Of a stretch of DNA of 28,361 nucleotides, positions 22,651 to 28,361 are shown piece after piece. This stretch comes from DUUI01 sp964345765. Lineage in GTDB: Bacteria > Bacillota_I > Bacilli_A > Erysipelotrichales > Erysipelotrichaceae. The notes beneath the pieces were generated by a model. It worked only from the letters and a program-made list of their open reading frames with translations. It was not told the DNA's origin and made no database searches. How positions within the stretch are numbered: the first letter of the stretch is position 1; every line of letters begins with the position of its first letter. Made by a program: the position numbers and the translations under genes. Location: NCBI GenBank assembly GCA_964345765.1, contig CAYFSJ010000020.1, positions 1-28,361 on the forward strand, written 5' to 3'.

Positions 22651-24442
22651 TTTCTAATTCTTCTGTAAGTCGAATGATTTCTTCAACAATATAATCGAGT
22701 GTATTGATGGTATTAAATAAAGGTTCATCAGTCGTAATATCAACTTTTGCCATTTGGGCTAATTCAACAGGTGTTTTTGTTCCACCCGCTCTAAGAACAT
22801 TCAACCAATCATCAATAGCAGGTTGACCTTCTGTAACAATACGGTTTCTAACATTGGTTGCGATCGTCAAACCTGCACTATAGGTATATGGATAGAGTCC
22901 TTTGTAGTAATGGATTTGTCTCATCCATGTATTTTCTACAGTTTCATCAAACTCGACACTATCACCAAAGAACTGTTGATAGGTTTCTTTCATCATCTTA
23001 TTGAGTGTATCGGCACTAAATCCTTTACCTTCATCAATTAAGTTATAGACTTTACGTTGGAAATGAGCTTCAAGTAAGTGTGTAACAAAGTTGTGATAAT
23101 AGGTTCTAGCAATTAATGTCGCATAAATCCATCGTTCCATTCGTGGATCTTCTGTTTCTTTAAAGAGTTGAGTCGCCATAATTAGTTCATTCATAGTAGA
23201 TGGTGCCTCAATAAAATAAAGGGATGGGCGAGCATTAAGAATGTTTTGATGTTGATGAGCATTATAGAAGTGACCCGCATGACCTAATTCATGTGCCATA
23301 ACGAAGACTTCTCGCATTCTTGAAGTCCAAGAAATCAAGATAAATGGATGGCACCCGTATGGGCTTGAACAAAATGCGCCTGTTCCTTTTCCTTGGTTTT
23401 GAACAAAGTCTACCCAACGCTCATCATAGGCTCTTTCTACCATATCAAGATAGTCTTGTCCTAATGGTGCTAAACCACGAAGTAAGTATTCTTTAGATTC
23501 TTCAATGGTAATTTCTGGTTCGAATTCTGGATCAACAACTAATTTCAAATCAGCGAATCCCATCTTTTCTAATCCATGAATATCTTGGAGCAATTTAACA
23601 TATTTTTGTGCCACTGGAGCGAATTTCTCCATGATAACATCAATTTGTCGATCGTATAATTCACGACTAACATCTTGATCATCTAATAAATAATCAATGA
23701 CTGAGTCAAACCCTCTTAATTGTGACATGACCTTTTCATGACGGACATGGTTTAAGTAGTTGTTTGCGGCAGTCTTTTCATACTTCTTAAGTGTATCTGA
23801 GAATTTCTTATGGGCAGCTCTTCTAAGATCATGGTCTAATGAATAATCATACTCATTTTCAAATAAAACAAATGAGAGTGGATACGTTTGTCCGTTTACT
23901 TCAAAACTTCCAAAGTCCAAATCACCTAATTTGATGGTGTTGTATAAACTCACTGTATTACCTAAGACACCGGATAAGGAGGCTAGCACTCTTTCTGCTT
24001 CTGGATGAAGATAATGTTCTTTATCCTTTAATAATTCATCAATATAATGCGTATTTTCATCACTTAATTGAGCAACTTGTTTTAAGACTGCTTCATCTTG
24101 TTGGATGAGTTCACTCTCAAAGAATGACATCTTCGCACTTATTGATGAGGCGACACCACTAAAATTAACTTGTCTTTCTTGGTTTTTTGGATCATTTAAA
24201 TCAGTACTAGAATTTAAACTAACATAGGTGCCTGCTAATCGAATCGTTTGTAAAAAATCACGATAATCCACTAATGCTTTATTGATTGTTTCTGGATTAT
24301 CGAGTTTACCTTGATACGCTTTAACAAACTCCTCTGCCTTTTCTTGGGCTTTCTTCAAATGTTCTAAATAATCTTGTTCATTTTTAAATAATGGAGTTAA
24401 ATCCCATGTTTCTTGAATTGGTACTTCATTTCTTTTTAACAT
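22637..24442 (-). CDS. pepF: Oligoendopeptidase F, M3 family
   Basis: 601 aa, the normal PepF length. A cytoplasmic zinc metallopeptidase that cuts peptides of about 7 to 17 residues. The zinc site is MAHELGHAGHF (His384, Glu385, His388), with the third ligand in the following helix (EAPSTMNE). The N-terminal region ETWDLTPLFKNEQDY is typical of the PepF subgroup. GAGGTG lies 5 nt before ATG. TATAAT at 24464-24469 provides the promoter. It leads an operon with the small membrane ORF and the lipoprotein gene. Confidence 0.96.
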   Translation of the reverse strand: MLKRNEVPIQETWDLTPLFKNEQDYLEHLKKAQEKAEEFVKAYQGKLDNPETINKALVDYRDFLQTIRLAGTYVSLNSSTDLNDPKNQERQVNFSGVASSISAKMSFFESELIQQDEAVLKQVAQLSDENTHYIDELLKDKEHYLHPEAERVLASLSGVLGNTVSLYNTIKLGDLDFGSFEVNGQTYPLSFVLFENEYDYSLDHDLRRAAHKKFSDTLKKYEKTAANNYLNHVRHEKVMSQLRGFDSVIDYLLDDQDVSRELYDRQIDVIMEKFAPVAQKYVKLLQDIHGLEKMGFADLKLVVDPEFEPEITIEESKEYLLRGLAPLGQDYLDMVERAYDERWVDFVQNQGKGTGAFCSSPYGCHPFILISWTSRMREVFVMAHELGHAGHFYNAHQHQNILNARPSLYFIEAPSTMNELIMATQLFKETEDPRMERWIYATLIARTYYHNFVTHLLEAHFQRKVYNLIDEGKGFSADTLNKMMKETYQQFFGDSVEFDETVENTWMRQIHYYKGLYPYTYSAGLTIATNVRNRIVTEGQPAIDDWLNVLRAGGTKTPVELAQMAKVDITTDEPLFNTINTLDYIVEEIIRLTEELENEQA

Positions 24443-24463
24443 AATTCACCTCTTTCACTATTC

Positions 24464-24469
24464 ATTATA
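24464..24469 (-). promoter_or_regulatory. -10 element of the pepF operon
   Basis: A perfect TATAAT on the minus strand, 21 bp before the pepF ATG. The -35 at 17 bp (TTTCAT) is weak. Confidence 0.5.
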
Positions 24470-24527
24470 GACTTAATCAGATAAAGATGAAAGATAGTTA
24501 TTAACGTGAAAAGTCATCAATAAATGA

Positions 24528-25310
24528 TTACAATTTCCTTACGCTAATTTCCCCACTCGAAAGAACTTCTTTAGACTGATCAGCATATTCAACAATTAAG
24601 TGACAATCCTTATCAATGTCAATCGCCAAAGCAACACGTTGTTTATCTAAAGCATGTACCACTATCTCTTTACCAATAACATAACTTCTTTCTCTATACT
24701 CTTGATACGAGAAAAGTTGAGGATGATTGAACAGTTTAAGAAACTCATTTAAAAAATGTCCACATAATTTGTTCTTAATTGATGGCTGTTGTTTCTCTAA
24801 AATACTCCCTGCAATCTTTGCTATTTCAGTAGGGAAACCCTCACTCGGTTCATACACATTAAAGCCAATCCCAACAACAAGATAATCCACTAGCTTTGTC
24901 TCAAAATTGACTGTCGCCTCAGTCAGAATACCAGCCACTTTCTTATCATCAATAAGTATGTCATTGACCCACTTAATATATGATTGTTTTTGAGTCACCG
25001 TTTCAATTGCGTAACAAGCCGCTAAAGCAGCCATCGTCGTTATTTTAGTCGCAGAACTCAGTGATAAAGAGTCTGGTCTAATTAACAAACTCATATAAAG
25101 TCCACTTTCGTCAGGCGAATAAAAACTTCTACCTCTTCGACCCTTGCCCTTCGTTTGTTTTTGAGCGATAGCCACTTTATTATCCACAAACTGATCTTTC
25201 GCCAAACGTTTTAAATAATCATTGGTAGAATCAACACAATCTAAAATCTCAATTTCAAGTGGATAGTCAAGAATTTGTTTAATCCCCTCAATTGTCAATA
25301 CATCCTTCAT
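24528..25310 (-). CDS. birA: Biotin-protein ligase without DNA-binding domain
   Basis: 260 aa, the class I form that lacks the N-terminal winged helix, so it should biotinylate but not repress. It activates biotin as biotinyl-AMP and transfers it to carboxylase carrier domains. Motifs are DSTND (27-31), the biotinyl-AMP loop KGKGRRGRSF (54-63), KWVNDI (113-118), Lys124 in KKVAGIL and GIGFNV (147-152). Its ATG overlaps the stop of the metal ATPase gene (ATGA), so it is third in a zinc-controlled operon, an unusual place for birA. No biotin-synthesis or carboxylase gene is in the window. Confidence 0.95.
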   Translation of the reverse strand: MKDVLTIEGIKQILDYPLEIEILDCVDSTNDYLKRLAKDQFVDNKVAIAQKQTKGKGRRGRSFYSPDESGLYMSLLIRPDSLSLSSATKITTMAALAACYAIETVTQKQSYIKWVNDILIDDKKVAGILTEATVNFETKLVDYLVVGIGFNVYEPSEGFPTEIAKIAGSILEKQQPSIKNKLCGHFLNEFLKLFNHPQLFSYQEYRERSYVIGKEIVVHALDKQRVALAIDIDKDCHLIVEYADQSKEVLSSGEISVRKL

Positions 25311-27313
25311 CGTAAAATCCTCAATGAATTAAATACTGCTAATAGTGTCACTCCCACATCCGCAAACACGGCCATCAACATATTGGAATAACCTAACACA
25401 CCTAATACTAAAACGATTGTCTTGATGATAAGCGCCAAGCTAATATTTCCAATAACTATTTTATTTGTCTTGTTGGCAATTTCAAAAAATTGATTGAGTT
25501 GAACAAGATCGTCATTAGCCAAAACAACATCTGCTGCTTCAATGGCCATATCACTTCCTAATTGACCCATCGCCACACCAATATCAGCCTGTTGTAGAAC
25601 TAACGCATCATTAATACCATCCCCCACAAATAAGGTAGGTTCAGTCTGTTCTTCTAAAAGTTTAAGTTTATCTTCTGGATAAAGATTGGCATAAACATTC
25701 TGGATATTCAACGCTTGTCCAAGACTTTCAACCACTTCTTGATTATCACCACTCATAATTGCGAGGTTATAGTGTTGGTTTAATTGTTGGATCGAATCAA
25801 AGGAATTCAGTTTAATTTCATCTTGAATCACAATCGAACCAATAAATTGACGATCTAAAGCGACATAGACAATCGTCCCTAATTGTTCACTCTTCTGATA
25901 ATCGATTTTTTCACTCTCCATCAGTTTATGGTTACCAACTAAAATGGTTTTCCCATTAATCTTACCGGCTAATCCCTGTCCTCTTATTTCTCTAAAGCGA
26001 GTCACAACCTCTAGTAGAGGCAATTCATTTCTATCCATGATGGTTCTAGCAATGGGATGATCTGAATATTGTTCTAAAAGGGAGGCAAGATAGAGGGTTT
26101 TATCCCCGGTTATTTCAACAATCTCAAAATTCCCCTTAGTAATAGTACCTGTCTTATCAAATAGAATATTCTTAATCGTTAGCGCATCATCAAAGGTTTG
26201 AGCCGCTTTCACCAGAATTTGTTGTTTTGAAGCCTTTCCCAATCCAGCAAAATAACTGAGTGGAACAGACACAACTAATGCACAGGGACAAGATGCCACC
26301 AAGAAAATTAAACTACGATGAACCCATTGAGAAAAGGGAACACTCGTAAAGATAAAGGGGAATATAAAGGCAATAACAACAGCCATTAACACGACGACTG
26401 GTGTATAAACTCTTGAGAATCGAGTAATCATCTTCTCAGTTTTAGCCTTCTTATTAGGTGCATTCTCTAACAACTCTAACATCTTAGCCATCGTACTTTG
26501 ATCATAAGGCTTAGTCACTTGAACTTCTAAAATTGAATCTTGATTAATCATCGAAGCCAATACTTCATCACCCACACGACCTTTTCTAGGGATGGATTCA
26601 CCCGTTAGCGTTTTAGTGTCTAAATAAGAACTACCACTAATGATAGTCCCATCTAATTGAATCTTCTCTCCTGGAAAGATTCTCATAATATCTCCCACTT
26701 CGATTTGTCTAGGATCAAGGGGTTGAGCTTTGTTAATAACACGAACCAAACTAATACTGGTATCCATTAAATTGAGAATATTCTTACGGGATCTATTCAC
26801 AGCTAATTGTTGGAGGTTCTCACCAATCATATAAAACAACATGACGGCAGCCGCCTCCAAATATTCCCCAATTATTAGTGCACCAATCGTTGCGATTGAC
26901 ATTAGGAAATATTCATCGAAAAAACGAAGATTTGTTATGTTATAGAAAGCTTGTCTTAAAACACGATAACCACTGATTAAAAAAGCTAAGAAAAAGAAGA
27001 CTTGTGGATAACCCATAAAGTCAAATAATCCCAAGATAAAGAAGATTAACCCAAAGCCTAACTCTAGCCACTGCTTATCAAGGCCTTCATGCACTTCCTG
27101 TTGAGAAGAGATAATTGTTCCAGGCTCAATTTTATCAGCAATTTCTTGGACAACCTCTAAGAGCTGATGTTGGTTTAAATCTGAACTAATCTGAATTTGT
27201 TGAGACATCAAATTAACAGATGCATCCTTAACACCTTGAATCTGTTTAATTTCATCCTCTATTTTTAAAGCACAATTGGCACAAGTAAGGTTTGAAACAT
27301 GATACTTATTCAT
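25307..27313 (-). CDS. zntA: Zn/Cd/Pb-exporting P1B-type ATPase
   Basis: 668 aa, full length. An N-terminal heavy-metal domain holds Cys11 and Cys14 (LTCANC). Eight membrane helices are predicted. The actuator is LTGES (236-240), the membrane metal site CPC is 342-344, the phosphorylated residue is Asp386 (DKTGT), with HP 419-420 and GDGIND 565-570. Lys631 (IIKTIVLVLG) and Asp652 (ADVGVTLLAVFNSLR) correspond to the TM7 lysine and TM8 aspartate that mark the Zn/Cd/Pb (P1B-2) class rather than copper pumps. It detoxifies by export to the outside. Its start overlaps the arsR stop (TAATG) with AAGGAGG in the end of arsR. Confidence 0.95.
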   Translation of the reverse strand: MNKYHVSNLTCANCALKIEDEIKQIQGVKDASVNLMSQQIQISSDLNQHQLLEVVQEIADKIEPGTIISSQQEVHEGLDKQWLELGFGLIFFILGLFDFMGYPQVFFFLAFLISGYRVLRQAFYNITNLRFFDEYFLMSIATIGALIIGEYLEAAAVMLFYMIGENLQQLAVNRSRKNILNLMDTSISLVRVINKAQPLDPRQIEVGDIMRIFPGEKIQLDGTIISGSSYLDTKTLTGESIPRKGRVGDEVLASMINQDSILEVQVTKPYDQSTMAKMLELLENAPNKKAKTEKMITRFSRVYTPVVVLMAVVIAFIFPFIFTSVPFSQWVHRSLIFLVASCPCALVVSVPLSYFAGLGKASKQQILVKAAQTFDDALTIKNILFDKTGTITKGNFEIVEITGDKTLYLASLLEQYSDHPIARTIMDRNELPLLEVVTRFREIRGQGLAGKINGKTILVGNHKLMESEKIDYQKSEQLGTIVYVALDRQFIGSIVIQDEIKLNSFDSIQQLNQHYNLAIMSGDNQEVVESLGQALNIQNVYANLYPEDKLKLLEEQTEPTLFVGDGINDALVLQQADIGVAMGQLGSDMAIEAADVVLANDDLVQLNQFFEIANKTNKIVIGNISLALIIKTIVLVLGVLGYSNMLMAVFADVGVTLLAVFNSLRILR

Positions 27314-27594
27314 TAGAAAACCTCCTTGATATGGGCATCTCCTAAGTTAAGAATATCAAAAACATGTTTATCATCGAGTGAATAATAAACTTCTTTCCCT
27401 CTTTTTTGATACTTAACAAGTCGATGAACCTTTAGAATCTTCAACTGATGTGAAATTGCTGAATCACTCATGTTTAATTCTTTAGCAATGACACCAACCG
27501 ACTTTTCCTGTTCTAATAATGTATTTAATATATTTAAGCGCGTTGGATCACCTAGCACTTTAAAGAATTCTGCTAAATAGGTATTAGTATCCAT
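27313..27594 (-). CDS. ArsR/SmtB-family zinc-responsive repressor
   Basis: 93 aa from ATG 27594, 6 nt after AAGGAG; the ATG at 27612 lies in the operator and lacks a ribosome site. The winged helix (LADEFF-like start, VIAKELNMSDSAISHQLKIL recognition region) is complete. In the last helix Asp75, His77, His88 and Glu91 reproduce the D-x-H-x10-H-x2-E spacing of the SmtB alpha-5 zinc site, and the protein has no cysteine, which excludes the CadC/ArsR type of thiol site. It should release its operator when zinc is high and so induce the ATPase. It is autoregulated through the 27610-27631 palindrome. Confidence 0.93.
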   Translation of the reverse strand: MDTNTYLAEFFKVLGDPTRLNILNTLLEQEKSVGVIAKELNMSDSAISHQLKILKVHRLVKYQKRGKEVYYSLDDKHVFDILNLGDAHIKEVF

Positions 27595-27609
27595 AAATTC
27601 TCCTTCAAT

Positions 27610-27631
27610 CATTTGAACAACTGTTCAAATG
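27610..27631. promoter_or_regulatory. ArsR/SmtB operator (perfect 10-2-10 palindrome)
   Basis: Arms CATTTGAACA and TGTTCAAATG are perfect complements around AC. The TGAACA-n2-TGTTCA core agrees with SmtB/CzrA-type operators. It lies right after the -10, over the transcription start and before the ribosome site. Confidence 0.85.
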
Positions 27632-27632
27632 T

Positions 27633-27661
27633 ATTATCTCTCAACTCCCTATCCTTGTCAA
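27633..27661 (-). promoter_or_regulatory. Promoter of the arsR-zntA-birA operon
   Basis: Perfect TTGACA (27656-27661), a 17-bp spacer and GATAAT (27633-27638) on the minus strand, with the operator immediately downstream. Confidence 0.8.
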
Positions 27662-27671
27662 TGCATTTAGG

Positions 27672-27706
27672 TTGATAATTAGGGTGATAATCCTTAAACT
27701 AAGGAT
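27672..27706 (+). promoter_or_regulatory. Promoter and inverted repeat before the FMN reductase gene
   Basis: TTGATA (27672-27677), 17 bp, TAAACT (27695-27700). A perfect 7-3-7 inverted repeat, ATCCTTA/TAAGGAT at 27690-27706, covers the -10 and could be an operator. Confidence 0.5.
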
Positions 27707-27724
27707 GTTGTAAAAGGAGAAAAC

Positions 27725-28285
27725 ATGAAAATTATTGGAATTGTTGGGAGTCTTAGAACTGACTCTTTCAACCGTAAATTATTACATTTAGTCAATGATT
27801 TATTACCTGAAGAGGTAGAATTAATTGATTTGGACTATAAGGATGTTCCTGTCTTTAACGAAGATATTGAATTTCCAACACCTAAGCGAGTCGAAGAAAT
27901 CAGACAAGAAATTAAAGAGGCCGATGGTATCTTCTTCTTTGTCCCAGAGTATAATCAAGGAATTTCAGGTGCTCTAAAAAACTTAATTGATTGGGTAAGC
28001 CGACCAGTCAGCTTTGAAACCATGGAGAAGGTTCTAGTTCACAAACCTGCTGCCATGATGGGAGCGACTTTAGGTGTCGGTGGTTCGATAACCGCTCAAG
28101 AGAACTTAAGATCCTATCTAGCCTTTATGAATGTGCCTGTCATGCCTCAACCAAGAGCTAATATTTCACAGGTCAATCGCTTTATCGATGAACAAGGAAA
28201 TATGACCCTTGATCAAATCACCCTTGGTTTTGTCCAACAAACGGCACTTAGCTTTGTTGAATTCATTAAGACACATCAAAAATAA
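27725..28285 (+). CDS. NAD(P)H-dependent FMN reductase (flavodoxin fold)
   Basis: 186 aa. The flavin-phosphate loop GSLRTDSFNRKL (8-19) and the segment PEYNQGISGALKNLIDWVSRP (73-93) are the standard signatures of the NADPH-dependent FMN reductase family (ChrR/YieF/azoreductase group). It reduces FMN or quinones and other acceptors in the cytoplasm; the natural acceptor cannot be told from sequence. AAGGAG lies 7 nt before ATG. It diverges from the zinc operon. An inverted repeat over its -10 suggests control by a separate, perhaps redox-responsive, regulator. Confidence 0.92.
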   Translation: MKIIGIVGSLRTDSFNRKLLHLVNDLLPEEVELIDLDYKDVPVFNEDIEFPTPKRVEEIRQEIKEADGIFFFVPEYNQGISGALKNLIDWVSRPVSFETMEKVLVHKPAAMMGATLGVGGSITAQENLRSYLAFMNVPVMPQPRANISQVNRFIDEQGNMTLDQITLGFVQQTALSFVEFIKTHQK

Positions 28286-28361
28286 AAAACAAACAGGAGT
28301 TACGATGTGAACCATACCCTGTCAAGTAGACAGAGGAAATAAATAAAATAACCATGTTAGA
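28286..28361 (+). other. Window end: possible start of a mobile element or gene leader
   Basis: After the reductase stop there is CAGGAG, a frame of only 11 codons from GTG 28306, and a small hairpin CTGTC-AAGTA-GACAG (28319-28333). An ATG at 28354 may open the next gene. The ACCCTGTCAAGTAGACAG segment reminds me of 5' ends of IS3-like elements in Bacillota, but I cannot confirm it from 76 bases. Confidence 0.3.

Noticed and set aside
1..28361. UGA read as tryptophan (mollicute host)
   Set aside because: Several genes end in TGA at the expected family length (kinase regulator, ABC ATPase, permease partner, murF-ddl, zntA), and peptidoglycan genes are present.

Overview
The window looks like a chromosomal segment of a low-GC, Gram-positive-type member of the Bacillota. 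The evidence is AT-rich coding sequence, AGGAGG-type ribosome sites, TTGACA/TATAAT-like promoters, lipobox lipoproteins, a Bacillus-like threonylcarbamoyl-AMP synthase - glyA - upp block, a DUF1146 protein, oligoendopeptidase F, and peptidoglycan genes (murF, ddl, alr, mreB, a CHAP hydrolase). TGA is used as a stop, so it is not a UGA-Trp mollicute. An Erysipelotrichia-like host is my guess from gene content; the sequence does not prove it. A run of 100 N at 1528-1627 shows this is a scaffold, not one continuous read of the chromosome.

Layout. 1-1500: the first codons of a secreted protein, then mreB (minus). 1528-2331: a scaffold gap followed by a decayed IS30-family transposase. 2328-7968: a minus-strand operon of overlapping genes in the order ABC ATPase, two-ectodomain FtsX-type permease, OmpR-type regulator, intramembrane-sensing histidine kinase, nicotinamidase and DUF1146. 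8081-9271: a cupin and a TraX-family membrane protein transcribed divergently. 9264-11723: tsaC-type gene, glyA and upp (minus). 11807-16045: MoxR ATPase, DUF58 protein and TgpA-like transglutaminase (plus), overlapping one another and facing the tsaC operon across a symmetrical divergent promoter. 16041-16693: a self-contained unit with a promoter flanked by two copies of an 18-bp operator, a 4-TM protein and an XRE regulator. 16726-18097: an FMN-binding lipoprotein and a secreted CHAP hydrolase (minus). 18367-21853: a MurF-Ddl fusion and an alanine racemase (plus), which together hold the D-alanine branch of peptidoglycan precursor synthesis. 21885-24442: pepF, an overlapping 57-codon membrane ORF and a lipoprotein (minus). 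24528-27594: an SmtB-type ArsR repressor, a Zn/Cd P-type ATPase and a biotin ligase (minus) with a perfect 22-bp operator. 27725-28285: an FMN reductase. The last 76 bases may begin a mobile element.

The most notable points are the single ORF joining full-length MurF to full-length Ddl with an intact internal Shine-Dalgarno and ATG at the junction, followed by alr with an unusual PLP-lysine loop; the twin 18-bp operators flanking the XRE unit's promoter; and the small membrane ORF coupled at both ends to pepF and a lipoprotein gene. No CRISPR array, tRNA, rRNA or recognisable riboswitch was seen.
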